Shown: positions 24,514 through 36,900 of the stretch, piece by piece
Layout of the letters: every line of letters begins with the position of its first letter
Position numbering within the stretch: the stretch's first letter is position 1
NCBI RefSeq assembly: GCF_000003815.2
Contig: NC_049986.1
Location: 15,269,811 to 15,333,810 of the forward strand
DNA from: Branchiostoma floridae
Taxonomy: Eukaryota > Chordata > Leptocardii > Amphioxiformes > Branchiostomatidae
Direction of reading: 5' to 3'
DNA length: 64,000 bases
The notes under the pieces: generated by a model
Seen by the model: only the letters and a program-made list of their open reading frames with translations
Told to the model about the DNA's origin: nothing
The model's database searches: none
Translations under genes and position numbers: made by a program

Positions 24514-25500
24514 ATGGACATGGTCATGTACTCAAGTGATTTGGCGGAGATCTTCGAGAAGTCCGGGGAACACAAGCACAAGGAGAAGAGGCACAGGCGT
24601 ACAGGTAGCTACGAGCCAGCTGTGCAGGAGAAGGCGGCGACTGGACACCGCCATCTGCAGCACATCCAGCGGGAGAGAGCGTACACAGACCCGTCCCACC
24701 ACCGAGGGGCTCACGGGCCGCACCACCACCACCGGCACGGACCGACCAAGGATTCGGGAACCGAAGCGGCGTCGGGGGCTGGGGGGGAGGGGGAGAAAGG
24801 GACGGGAGCCGAGGGCGCGGAGGGTGCCGAGGGCGGGGCGACCTCGGGGGAGAAACACCACCACAAACATCACCACGGACTGCACCTGCCACATCCACAC
24901 CTGCCACATGTTCATCTTCCACATCCGCACCTGCCACACATGCATCTGCCACATCCGCACATGCCTCAGTGCCTCCAACCAATGGATGGTAAGTTTAACG
25001 TTATATCTAAGTTTACTCTTGCCCACATTTCAGTAGTCTATGTAGCTTTGCCAAGCGTTATCGGGGTGGGTTCGTGTGGATGTCTTTTAACATAGATATA
25101 CATGTTGTATTGCCCCCCACCCCCTTTCCCAAGTGTCCTTGAACATGACCTTTGGTATCGGATATCATACCTAGAAAAACGCTTACTTACGAGACAATAG
25201 AACTCCAACATTACCATCAATAATGTATGCAGCTGCAGCTTTCTGTAGCAATTTATTTTATAGCCTGGCTACTTTTGATATGATAACATTGAAGCGCAAG
25301 ATATCTTTTTCTATGTGAAAATAGCACAACAACTTCGAGAACGTTGACTTTGCACTATGCTATCTGATGCTCAGGAATTCATATCAGACGCTTTCTGATG
25401 AGATGTTTTCTTTCATTTTACAGACGAAACGGAAGAAAACAAGGAACGAAGGAAAGTGGAAACAACACTACAGGCAGAATATTTCCCCTTTCCCTTCTAG
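24514..25500 (+). CDS. Histidine-rich protein with LPHPH repeats
   Basis: Two exons: 24514-24988 and 25424-25500, 183 residues, starting at an ATG in good context (accATGG). Residues 20-80 are basic and His-rich, including a PHHHHRHG run. Residues 80-110 are a Gly/Glu/Ala-rich acidic linker. Residues 112-155 hold a KHHHKHHH cluster and tandem 5-residue repeats of the type HLPHP/HMHLP. The C-terminus is charged and ends in FPFPF. There is no signal peptide. Dense histidine suggests metal or heme binding, but no family is recognised and this is inference. The first coding exon is GC-rich with long open frames on the antisense strand, which I treat as shadows. Confidence 0.75.
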
Positions 25501-27109
25501 GTGGGGAAAATATATCCTGGTAAGACGTACACAACAGTGTGATATTTAGCTTCAGTATATTATGATATCGAATATTCAATATTATAAATTTTTAGTAAAT
25601 AGTATAGTCAATACATTTTCAGGTCGTGCATAGGTTAGAGTTCCGTTCTTATTCTTCGCAGGTAAGCTGCTGTAAATATTATGCTGGCCTGACATTGTTG
25701 TTTATTCAACACATTTCAGAGGTGACTGACCGACAGCACAGGAGCGCTAAGGCCATGCATTGGGTGACGGCGTCACTCTGCATATATGGCTTGGCAAGGG
25801 GACCAATAGGGAATATCATTACTTATATAAGGGGAAAATCTACATGAAGGAACCATAGTTATCGTTGTTGGTATCCTTTGTTGAATACATGTAGTTATGA
25901 ACAATTGTGACATCATGTTTTTTTGTCGGAAGAGGCTTTTGGCGAAGGAGTATCTCTTTGTACTTTTGATACAATTAACAATAATGTCACATTGGTGTAA
26001 TATACATAAAAAGCTCATTCTGTACGTTTACAATTTGCAGATCTTGTATCATACTTAGGATTGGATCCATTCACTGATATAAACTACGGCAACGTTACCA
26101 TTTTTGTAACTAGGCTTTGATATGATTTACAATTATACCACATTTAATACGAAGCAATACACATTTCTTGATGTGTGTATGACCTTTCGTAGATCATGTG
26201 TTTTACCTCATTACAATTGTAAAGTGTTGCAAAATAGTTATAAATAGATAGGGTACTATGACTTTTACTTGGCTATGGCCGAATGAGGTATCTCTTTGAA
26301 TCTTTGATACGATCAACAATCATTTCATGTTGAATATCTGATTGCTCGCGTGTTATGTACAGATTTATCAATGTACTAATGAACGTTAAAAAATATGTAT
26401 TATACTTTATTTTAAAGGCTTGTGAAATAGATATGACTGTAACAATGATATGTCAGCTGACTAACAAGCGCATAAATCCAACTAGTAATTTTGTCAAGGA
26501 CAATGATGTAATGAACTTGACATAGTATAGGGTATGTACAAATGATTGTATCTAAACTAATTTTGAAAAAATGTTAAGACAGTGTTTACTGAAGTGGTAA
26601 ATCAAGTGTTTTGTTTGTACATAAGTGTATGTAATATATAAAGTCTGCAAGCCATTTGGTCTCTTGTTGATATCATACGACGCACAATACTACTAATTGT
26701 GATACGGAATTTTTCATATATAATAATGGCAAAATCCCTCTGATATATACACATGTACGTGGTTATCATTAAACTACATGAAAGCAATGAATGACACTTA
26801 AATAAAACATGCACAAAGTTACTCTATATCTACATTACGTTAGTACTCACAAACTTAACGTCCAATCCTCACTAGTACAGTACTGTAAACTTGTATCGTT
26901 ATGATTCCTTAACGGATTAGTACCTTCGAGACATGCCATAGTATACATCTGATTCAATATAACGGGAAGTGTCTTTGGTATCCTTTCTTTTGCAGTCGAT
27001 TGATAATTTCCTTATACCGCATACCGCAATCATCCGTGTATATAGCTTATGAACAGCACTGGAGCCGCATATATGGAGACATTCTTGACTATGATGTACT
27101 GATATCTAT
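25501..27109. other. AT-rich spacer
   Basis: 3' flank of the histidine-rich gene and 3' flank of the convergent NHL gene. No exon or clear mobile element recognised. The motif ATCTCTTTG-A-CTTTTGATAC occurs at about 25951 and again near 26289. Confidence 0.4.
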
Positions 27110-28927
27110 CTAGCTTCGCTGTGACTCTGCTTTCCCTGAGTAGTTGGACTCAGACGGCGCAAACCTGACTTGTTGGGTGGAAGAAGCCCTGTCTTCCTCC
27201 TCAGCCGGAGCCGGTGGTGCTGTGTACTGTATTATCGTCACTTCGTCCACGCCACATTTCCCCACATTGGTGACCACCACAAAGTCCGGCCCGACTGCCA
27301 CAGCCCACGGGTCCGCCATGTCCTCGGCGATGTGTCGGATGAAGTTCCCATTCCTGTCGAACAACTCCACCCTCTTGTTGCCCCTGTCCACCACGATGAC
27401 GTTGTCCTCGCTGTCGGTACAGACGCCGTGCGGCGTGTCCAGGCATCCGTTCTCGGTGCCCTGAGTCCCGAACCTTGACGGTTTGTCTTCGTCCTTAAAC
27501 GTGTGGACTCTGTGGGTCCAACAGTCGCTCACGAGGATGTTGCCTTTGCTGTTGACCGCGGCGTACCGTGCCTTCCTGGTCCGACCTCCCACCGTTCTGT
27601 ACATCGTGCCGTTGGGCAGGAACACCTTGGCACAACTTTCAACATACCATTTTCCCTCCCACGGCCTGACGCGTTGTTCTGTGACGATGATTTCCATGTC
27701 AGGTTTGGGAGGAAGGTCGTCATCTTCCTCCGTCCGAATCTTCTCCCTGTTCCAGAGGTTGTTCGGTCTCGCTGCGATGCCGTGCCACGATTCCTTGCCT
27801 GTATGGGGGATGTCGATCTTGCTGATAAAGAGACCCTCTTTGGTGAACTGGACTACAAAGTCCGTCGGAAAACGTTTCTTCGGGATTGCCAGTGAACCCA
27901 CAACCCAGACTTTCTCGTACTTGTCTATCGTGACATCCTGTGGTTGAAACGGCACGGGTTTGAGCAATCCTTTTATGGTGGTTTGAAACTCGCGTATGAA
28001 CTTTCCCTCTGTACTGTAGATAACGATCCTCTCGTTGTAGCAGTCTGCGATGTATATCTCGGAGTCTTTAGACACGGCAAGACCGGAGACACAGCGAAAC
28101 TTGTCTTTGACACGCGTGCTTCTGCCCCCAAATGTGATCGGTGGAGGCTCCTCCGGTTCTGGTGGTACATCTTCTGGTATTTCTTTGAGCGAAGCCAAGC
28201 TTCCTCTTTTAGACCCAGTTAAGCTTCTAATCGAGCCTATTATGCTCTGGGTCAGACTTTTCTTTCGGCCTGTGGTTCCTACTGCTGCGTTTGAGACCCC
28301 CTCTGCTTTGATCGACTCCGCTTTGCTTCCTCTTCTTGAACCAGCTACAGATCCCTTGACAGACCCAGATATGCTCTGTGTCAGACTTTGCCTTCGTTCT
28401 GTGTTCGCTTCTTCTGTGTTTGCATGTAGCTCTGCTGTAACCGTGTTTGCCTCGGCCTCTAGTGTTTCTCGGGATACCGCCTTGCTTCCTCTTCTCGATC
28501 CTGCTAGGCTGCCTCGGATAGACCCTGCTATGCTCTGAGTCAGACTTTTCCTCCGGTCTTTACCCCCATCTTGCGATGCTGCATCTACCTCTGCTGTTTG
28601 TCTGTCTCCCTTTTCTTGTGTTGTTGTGTTCCCTTCTGCCGTCCCCGCGTTAGCCTCCTCTGCTTTCGCGTCCGCCGCTGTAGTTTCTCCAGTGACCGAC
28701 CCTGCCACACTCAGTCCTCTGACGGACCCAGACAGGCTCCCTCTCCTCGACCCTGCCAAGCTTTCCCTGATGCTGTTGGTCAGACTTTTCTTCCGGACTT
28801 TTTCCGCCATTTTGTCCCGGTTTTGTGTCTTTAGCTGTGTCTTCACTCGATGAAAAGTTGTAAGACCGGTCTGACAGCTAGCAAGTGGCCCACACGTAGG
28901 CCCCTGTTTATGTTTAGGGCTACTCAA
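27110..28927 (-). CDS. NHL-repeat protein with four basic Ser-rich repeats, no RING
   Basis: Single open frame of 605 residues, or 566 if translation starts at the better-placed ATG at 28810 (MAEKVRKKS). The N-terminal third has four copies of a motif close to RRKSLTQSI-x-GSIRGS-x-AGSRRGS, spaced by Ala/Glu/Thr-rich linkers; the many R-R-x-S sites match basophilic kinase consensus. From about residue 265 to 590 there is a six-bladed NHL-type propeller with blades such as SGLAVSKDSEIYIADCYNERI and HGVCTDSEDNVIVVDRGNKRVELF. The propeller resembles that of the RING-NHL gene at 35055-36788, so this is probably a TRIM-NHL paralogue without RING, B-box or coiled coil. It is intronless. Function unknown. 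Confidence 0.88.
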   Translation of the reverse strand: MSSPKHKQGPTCGPLASCQTGLTTFHRVKTQLKTQNRDKMAEKVRKKSLTNSIRESLAGSRRGSLSGSVRGLSVAGSVTGETTAADAKAEEANAGTAEGNTTTQEKGDRQTAEVDAASQDGGKDRRKSLTQSIAGSIRGSLAGSRRGSKAVSRETLEAEANTVTAELHANTEEANTERRQSLTQSISGSVKGSVAGSRRGSKAESIKAEGVSNAAVGTTGRKKSLTQSIIGSIRSLTGSKRGSLASLKEIPEDVPPEPEEPPPITFGGRSTRVKDKFRCVSGLAVSKDSEIYIADCYNERIVIYSTEGKFIREFQTTIKGLLKPVPFQPQDVTIDKYEKVWVVGSLAIPKKRFPTDFVVQFTKEGLFISKIDIPHTGKESWHGIAARPNNLWNREKIRTEEDDDLPPKPDMEIIVTEQRVRPWEGKWYVESCAKVFLPNGTMYRTVGGRTRKARYAAVNSKGNILVSDCWTHRVHTFKDEDKPSRFGTQGTENGCLDTPHGVCTDSEDNVIVVDRGNKRVELFDRNGNFIRHIAEDMADPWAVAVGPDFVVVTNVGKCGVDEVTIIQYTAPPAPAEEEDRASSTQQVRFAPSESNYSGKAESQRS

Positions 28928-29473
28928 TGATTTCGAATGCCATAAAAGAAAGGGCTAACAAAACTCCAATACGATTATTTCACGTTACTTCGAGCTAAAG
29001 TCATGAAAAATTAGCTAAAAACTATGCTCATTTTACATCAAGGGCCTTTATCGATAGTATTCATGGCAATCATTTAAGATAACATCACCTGCACGTGGTG
29101 ACCCCGCCCCTTTCTTTAAGCCCAAGGGGATATAGACAACATCTAGATTTGTCCTGTTTCAAGCTTCTTGGTCATTTCTGGATTGACTACGGATGAAAAT
29201 TTGATCGCAAGATCGACGTTACTCTTCGCTGCAAATGTTTGTTGTGATTTTATCAGATTAAAAGGGGAAAAGGCACCAACCAATTGTTATTGGAATGATT
29301 GAGTATCAATGTAGATAACATATCTTACAAATATCCGAGGTCGTATGTTATGGATATTCTTAACCTTAACCTTAGTGGCGAAACTGCCTAAACAAAGTAT
29401 TCTCCCTAGTCAGCGCAGTTAGTCTGGTAGATAAACTGAAAGCCGCTAGCTGTACTTTCTTCATAATAATGAA

Positions 29474-29492
29474 GGGGGGGGGGGGGGGGGGC
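29474..29492. repeat. Poly-G tract (19 G)
   Basis: Uninterrupted run of 19 guanines about 550 bp upstream of the NHL gene. The length may be inexact because homopolymers are error-prone. Confidence 0.85.
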
Positions 29493-30299
29493 TGAAGTTC
29501 TCATTACACAGGGTGGTAGTGGTGGTATCATCAACAATAGGGCCGTAGAAACTTAAGTTAACAGCAAAAGAGCTGTTAATTACGAGAAACGAATGCTCGG
29601 CCAAATTGTGCGCTACCGACTCAGTTCAGATGATGGCGTTTCAGCACTAGTATGCGGCAGAACTGCTCAAAACACGATATTAGTTCCAAAGAATGGTTAA
29701 AAGTTAAAAGGGCCTAAATGATTTTTAGTAGGTTGTTTCCTTACCAAGTTCAAAGTGAATCTCTTCATGCTCAGCACAGCAGACATTGTTATAACACTGT
29801 GCAACTCATGGGAAAGTTTTTTTTTCAGCAGAGAGAAACTCAAGTTAAGTAAAACTGACCTCTTAATGATGTCCATTGGTCACAAGTCAAGTGTTCAAAA
29901 CAAAACATTTAGAAAACCAGGCATCTCTTTTATTCAAAGTTATTGAACCATTCCCATCAATACTGTAGCAAATACAAATTCATAGCAAAATTGAAAATAC
30001 AAACTTAAGTACATTGGTCCCTAAGCTCCAACTATATATAATTTTGAACTTCCTATTAAGTAATCTACCCATTATCCACTATATGTAAACCCATTATCCA
30101 TAATCTATCCATTACACATTACACAGTTATACCCAGCATTTCCTTTGTCATTTATGAGATCCAATCTAACATTGGTCTAACATTTACCTTTCCCCCAAAT
30201 AAACAAAAAGAGTGATGATGTTTTTGTTTTCAAAGACAAAATTCCAATTTACCCAATAAAAGATGCAGTTCACAATTTTTTATTCACCCTACATACACT

Positions 30300-30459
30300 T
30301 AGCTCGGGTACCATCTGGGTAGCAGTTTGCTCCTATGTTTCCTTCTGCTACCCAGAGAAGCAACTGTATATAGTGCATAATAAAAGTCAGAGTGAGAAGC
30401 ATGGATATAGTGTATAATAAATGTCAGAGTGTACTACTATCCAGATGGTACCCAGGCTA
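30300..30459. mobile_element. MITE, 160 bp, TAGC...GGTACCATCTGG ends
   Basis: Both ends carry the inverted motif TAGC-NN-GGGTACCATCTGG (left 30300-30318, right 30441-30459). The interior has a direct repeat around ATATAGTG-ATAATAAA-GTCAGAGTG. No coding capacity. Confidence 0.75.
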
Positions 30460-30925
30460 ATATACATTAGAATATCCTTTGCAAAATCTTCTGCATGGAA
30501 ACAAGGACAAAAGTAGACATTGTACGCAGCAACTCCTTAATAAATCCTACCTGAGAAGTTACACAGAAAAAAGGAAGAAGCTACAAATATCAGCATATTT
30601 TAACACAATTAAAGATGTAATTGATTTGAAAATATATACAGTCAGCAAAGGCTTGGCCTCATGAACCATATATTACAGATATTTTTTTTTCATTATTGCA
30701 CCAACCTCCCTACATCCACCCTACCTCATACACACTATATCCATTATCCATAATCATTGTTAGTTCTGTATAGCAGCAATTTAAATAGCAGCCTGCTTGC
30801 TGGAATTCTCATAAAAGTTTCTTTCTCATCACACAATGTTTCCAACTGCAACTTCTCATGACATCAAATTAGGGCAACTTCTGATGACATCATGTGAGAG
30901 CGACTTGTCATGACATCACAGAAGG

Positions 30926-33900
30926 TTAAAGTTCATCATGCATCTCCAGATGCTTGTACATGAGCCGTTCCAAGGTGGGGTCATGAAACCTGGCCGAGTC
31001 AAAAGGCTGTAATGCGGCCTTAATGTTCTCCTTCAGCAAAGCAATTGTCAGGATACCACCATCATTTGGGACCAGCTTTGACACAATCTGGGTGTGTCAG
31101 AACAACATAATAGGTTAAAAGTTCTTCTGTGTTGGAAGGTATCATTCTGAAAATCTAATCAAGGAATGAAAAATCCACGTCTTCCGAATGATGTCACATT
31201 ATGCAGATGACACACATGACTTAGTGAGTAAACTTTATTCTGTTCACCAAGTCATGTGTTTGTTCTTCTGCATAACATCACAGAAGCTACGGGGAGACAA
31301 CGTGCAGAGGTGACCTGTCACCTGTTTTGTCTCGCCCTCCATTGATATGGAAAGTTCAATAAACAAATAAACAAAGCGGTGGATTGCTCATTTCCTTGAC
31401 AATTATTGAAGTTGAATTTTTGTGTAGGAAATTAAAGTTCAATCTTGCTTCAGAAAGTTAAACAGAACAATATTTCACAAATTGGAGCAAACTTTATCTT
31501 ATCATACGCTAGCATAGCCTGATTAAATCTCGCTTATAGCAGCCCGCCAAACATCCGCCGGCAGGGAGGGGCCAGTTAGAGCCCTGGACAGCGGAGTTTG
31601 TGTTACACAGACTAACGCTAGCACTGTAAAGCCGTTGTGTGACTATATTTTGCTATCAAGTGAATCTTTTTTGGGTTGAGATAAAGTCTCACCTCCTCTG
31701 CCACCTGTGAAGTACCCCCGAGTGTATCCACATACTCCTTCACAAACAGGTCTGTAGGTATCTTCCCGTTATGCTGATGCACCAAAGTCACAAGTAGTGC
31801 CCTATTAGAATGAAAAAGGACAGTTGACACATGATAGAAAGGATAAGAAAGTTAATTTATCTTACTAGTATATGCCAGTGTCATCTATGAGGATATAGAT
31901 ACTGTATATAACGTTACATGTAGTTATCATGATTACACGTAGTGCGGATCACGGCAAGCTGCCGGATCACGGCAAGCTGCCGGATCACGGCAAGCTGCCG
32001 GATCACGGCAAGCTGCCGGATCACGGCAAGCTGCCGGATCACGGCAAGCTGCCGGATCACGGCAAGCTGCCGGATCACGGCAAGCTGCCGGATCACGGCA
32101 AGCTGCCGGATCACGGCAAGCTGCCGGATCACGGCAAGCTGCCGGATCACGGCAAGCTGCCGGATCACGCCGGATCACATTTTCCATTCTAGTCAAATTT
32201 TTCATCAAATGAATGCATTCCTCTTTCTTTCCATCGGATCAATATCAATTCATACATTATTCAGCAAAATCTAGTTTTAATTCTAAAAATGTGAATGATT
32301 GGAACAAGTTCATTTCTGTTATTCTGAAGTTGTTTATGAAGCATCCTGACATAAATTAATCCATAACATAATTATGTTGACAAACACAATGAGAAAATCA
32401 CGATGATAGAAACATTGTGTCTGCCAATGTTTTCATCTTCAATGTTGATGCTAATAGTTAACAGATCTCAGTTCCTCCTTGTGAAGGCCTCACCTTATTC
32501 GCTCCGCCTCTATGTGGCTGTACTCGAACGATTCCATGTCAGACACATCTGTGGGGTCGATGACCAGCATGAGCTCCTTCATCTCCTCTACTGTCAGCGC
32601 CTTCACCTCATCCTTGGTGATGTAACCTCTTCCTTCTGGGTCCACCTTCTTAGCAAACTATATGAACAAACATTTTACACTCTTTACACACCTACAGGGG
32701 GTCTTGTAGACATATCAACGTTACATTCAGATTCTTTACACTCTCACAAGGATTTTTGTAAAGAAACATTCCATCTGGTTGAGAGGGAGTGGAGCAATGG
32801 AGCAGGCATATGCAGTAGATTTCTCCCTTTCCACAGTTTAGGCTTTTAGAGAATCTTAAATTAAGATGTATAGTACCTTAAGATCCTCTGAACCTGAACC
32901 GTACCTTTACCTGATTTTTTGTACCGGTACCCACCCCTAGTGAGTAGCAATTGTTTGATGTAACAACTAGTGACTGCTCAGTGCCTGCAAAGCTGATGTA
33001 TATTCACATAATTATGTGGGTTAATTGCAGTAAGGGAAACACTTTTTTGACATCACTGTATCCTGTTAAGATGACTCGTAAACTGACCTCGCTCCTCATG
33101 TTACTGTAGAGCTCATCCATGGTGTTTATCTGTTCCTGTGTCATTTGAAAGTTCTCTTCAATCTCATCTTTTGCTTCATGTTGACCCTGCGTAAAAAGAA
33201 GACACAACAAGAAATAATGTGGATGTAAACTTCAGTTGAGATTGGTACATATATCCAACACTTTTGTTTGGTCTTTTGCATACTTGACCTGCGAATGTAT
33301 GATGGGTCATTGTTGTCACTGTAGGTGTGATCATACCCCTGTCACATCCACGATCTTCGGGCGTATCGATGGAAGGTTGGCCATAATCAAGATCGACTGA
33401 GGGTTGTGCATATATTTCACCTGAAAACCGTCCCTGTCACATATAAGCCATACTTTGTATCTTGTACAATTGTTGTGCAATAAAGTTATTAGTATAAACG
33501 AGGCTCGGGCGATTGTTGCAGAGTGGTCGTCCGATCGATTTTCACCAAATGTGACAGGGACTACATATAATACAACTTACTGTACATTGACTCACCTTGA
33601 TAAAGTTGTGCACGAAATGTTTGACTGAAATCTTCCCTTCAGAGTCGGCCAGGAGCAACAGGAGCCTCCTGTAGATAATGACACTGGTTGATCATAACAG
33701 ACTACTTTTCGTGATATCAATTCTTCATTCAACAATCACAAAAAATAGAGCAGTTCCTCTATTGATTCAGATTGTTTTTCTCACATGCTCATGTTTTTTT
33801 CAGAGCACACCAGAGCACTGATCCTCACTCTAGTTGATGTGATGCGTACATAATGCTTCTGCAAAGTAACATGGACAATGTGTAGTCCCTGCCAGTAACA

Positions 33901-36900
33901 TTGTTTTATCAATTGGGGTTCATTGGAGCCTCTAATCTCTAGGTTTGTAGAATTTGTATGTGAGGTAAAAGCTTTCCCCTCAAATGTATACATACATGAA
34001 AAATGTAATATATCTATTTCTATATTATGTACTGCAAATAGTACACAACCAAGAGTAAGGTAGTGGCCAACAGATGTTTATTTCATTTTTCATGTTACAA
34101 TTCCTAATGTTCAAAATGCTTAAAACAAGACACTTAATGAAATGTACAATGTGCAAATACAGCATAACAGAAAACTTGACAACAGACATCATCAAAGACA
34201 ATTACATTCGAACATCCTCAAGAACATTCATATTACTGGCTGCTTATTACTGAGAATATAGCTATTCATTGTTGACAATATTTACTCAGTCTAAAGACAT
34301 CAAAAGGTAACAAAGAATAATAATTCTCTATCAAGGTCAGGGTTTTCCCATTCCATGACCAGTTATTTTCTTCCTTCATCTCAACAAATCCATGCAGGAT
34401 TGGACCTTATTTTAATTTTTTTCCTATTCAGACCAATTTTGTATTTCAAGATGACAGATTGTCCATACTTTTGTCGTCACTTGCAACAAGATTTCCCTGA
34501 AATGATGGTATGGCAGATAATGGAGGAAACCCTTGAGAAGAAGATTAAGAAGACAGAAACACAATACTGATTACAATTTTACAGAGGGACCGTTGCTGTG
34601 GGCAGTACTTCTCATCATCAATCACCAGCTAGTTTTCATTAATGTGACAAACATGAAAAACTAAAAAGGGATGATATTTAACATATAGATATGATTATAC
34701 ATTGAGTTAGAAACTGGACTGGAGGGTCCGGAACTTCTTACAGCGATGTATGACTGACTGTACTGGAAGTGAAACTTCACTTGATGCACCTCATAGAGGA
34801 TGACAAATGATGATGATATCATACATTGTATTGAATTAGAAAGTGTGGCACTAATTCAATGTGTTAGGTGTGCACAGTATTAATAAATTGTTCTAGCTAA
34901 ATATTATTCTAAAAACTTTAAGTACAGCTTTAAATACTGCTAACAGAGTACCAAAGGGCAAAGTTTTCTCTAGTCACGCCAAAAAGTAGTTACTCAAGCA
35001 ACTGGATATGGTTTTGGAAACGGTCAAACGTTTCAACTTCTACTCTAGTCAGATTCAGGCATAGAAGTTAAATTTGAGTATAGTGATGGTGCAACTTGTA
35101 GAGACTAACACTAACTGTCCCTGCGCGGTCATGGCAACAGCATGTGGTGACACTATATCTGTAGCGATGTGCCTGATGAATCTGCCAGTCTTGTCAAACA
35201 GCTCCACTCGGTTATACTCTCTGTTTGCCACAATGATGTTACCTGAATGGTCTGCACAGATACCACAGGGAAGCTTCAGGTGACCATCATCTCTGGTCTT
35301 GCATGTCACTCCAGACCGCAGCAGTAACTGTCCATCCTGGCTGAATGCATAGAAACAGTTATTGGCCCAGTCTGAAACGAGAATGTGCCTTCCCGATCCC
35401 TTGTCCACATCGACATACCGCAGGTATTTAGACATCCCTCCCTGCTTTTCACCCAAGGTTCTCACGAATGTCCCATCTGCCCTGAACACCAACACCACCC
35501 CATACGGTTTGGATGGACTTCCTGTGGTTTCTGTAATGAAGACTTGATTTTTCCTGGTGTCCACGGCAACTCCTCTGCCCTGCGTAGTGTACCGTAGGTT
35601 AAGCTTGTTGATCATACCACCCTGTTCGGTGTACAGTACAGCATACTCAGCAGAGTCTGTCCTCCCCACCACCCACACATACCCCATCCCATCAATGGCA
35701 ACATCACCAGGGCACATCTTCTCTCTGTCCGACACGATTGTTGGGAACTGGCGCATGAATATTCCCTCTACAGTGAAGACTTGGATTCTCTGGTTGCAGT
35801 AGTCGGCCACAAAGATACATCCATCATCGGACACTGCAACACCGCTTGGGTCCCTAAACTTCCCTGGTTCTCGTCCCTCTCCACCAAAAGTTATCCTCTG
35901 AGACTGAAGCTCTGACCTGTTGACATGATGACCTGTTGTGCAATGTCTTGCATTGTTTCTCAATGTAACAACAGGCAATGGTGATGGTGAACACTCATGA
36001 TTGGTGACAGCTGCTGTGGCTGGTGTAGAAGAAAGAGACTGGACTGTCACACGTCCCAATAATGGCCTTACGATGTCTGTGGGCTGGAAGAGAGTATGCT
36101 GGGTTTGTACAGGCGTAGGCTCTGATTTTCTTCTGTGCCTTCCTACCACCTCTGTCAAAATGGTTTCCTCACTAAAAGGCCCATCCCCACCCTGCCCCAG
36201 TTCTTTTTCTGCTTGATTACAGGCATCAGACAGTTCTTTTATATCTCCCAATACCCTGTCTCTCTCAGCATTTATCTTCTCAAAGTTTTTCTTGTGATTT
36301 TGTCCAACTTCAGCCAAAAGAAAGCCTTTTCTTAGTTCGAGTTCCTCGTCCAGTTGGTTGTAGGAATCGATGATTCTGCTCCTTGTTTGCTGTTTCTGTG
36401 TATTCAGGGTTCTCTCTGTCTCTCCCAAAATTCTCAGGAAGTTGCAGTAACTCTCCAGAATGTTTCTTCCCTCATTAATCAAGGCTTGGACAGTGGACCT
36501 CCTTTCAGGCTGTATGGTCACCCTGTGAAGCCTTTCACACAGACTTGTAACCAAGTAGTTGTCTGGCAAACCTGCTATCCCCTTGGGCGCCAGCATGACC
36601 TGCTGACGGCAGTTTGGGCACTTGAACGCCCACACTTTCTTTGAATTCCCCACATGGTCCAGGAGGCAACCCTGACAGAAGGTGTGTCCGCATGGCAGCA
36701 CCTTCGGCCTGGTGAACAGCTCCAGGCAGATGCTACAGGACAGTTCTTCACGAATCTGCTCCCCTAAGCTTGACGGTGCAGCTGCCATTTTGTTGTCCCT
36801 TTTAAGCCTGTGACGTGTTCTGCTGTTCCTCCCTGGAAGGCAACATTAGTGACGCAAGCCCTGACCTATTATTGGCAGGTGTGTCCACTCACTTATGACT

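Larger units (their letters stand above)
28928..30925. other. Spacer between NHL gene and JmjC gene
   Basis: Holds the upstream region of the NHL gene, a 19-base G run, a small MITE (30300-30459) and the expected 3' UTR of the JmjC gene (TTTATT, the complement of AATAAA, near 30284). No further exons seen. Confidence 0.45.

Noticed and set aside
24524-25036. Long antisense and alternate-frame ORFs over the histidine-rich exon
   Set aside because: Shadows of a GC-rich, His-codon-rich exon; the plus-strand frame with a good Kozak ATG and a matching splice site is preferred.
27144-28853. Many plus-strand ORFs over the NHL gene
   Set aside because: Antisense shadows; the minus-strand 605-residue frame has clear NHL blades.
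31945-32169. CRISPR-like regular array
   Set aside because: Units are contiguous and identical with no unique spacers, and the genome is eukaryotic.
31914-32274. Four long repeat-rich open frames on both strands
   Set aside because: They arise from the 18-bp minisatellite, whose unit length is divisible by three and lacks stops; the array lies in an intron.
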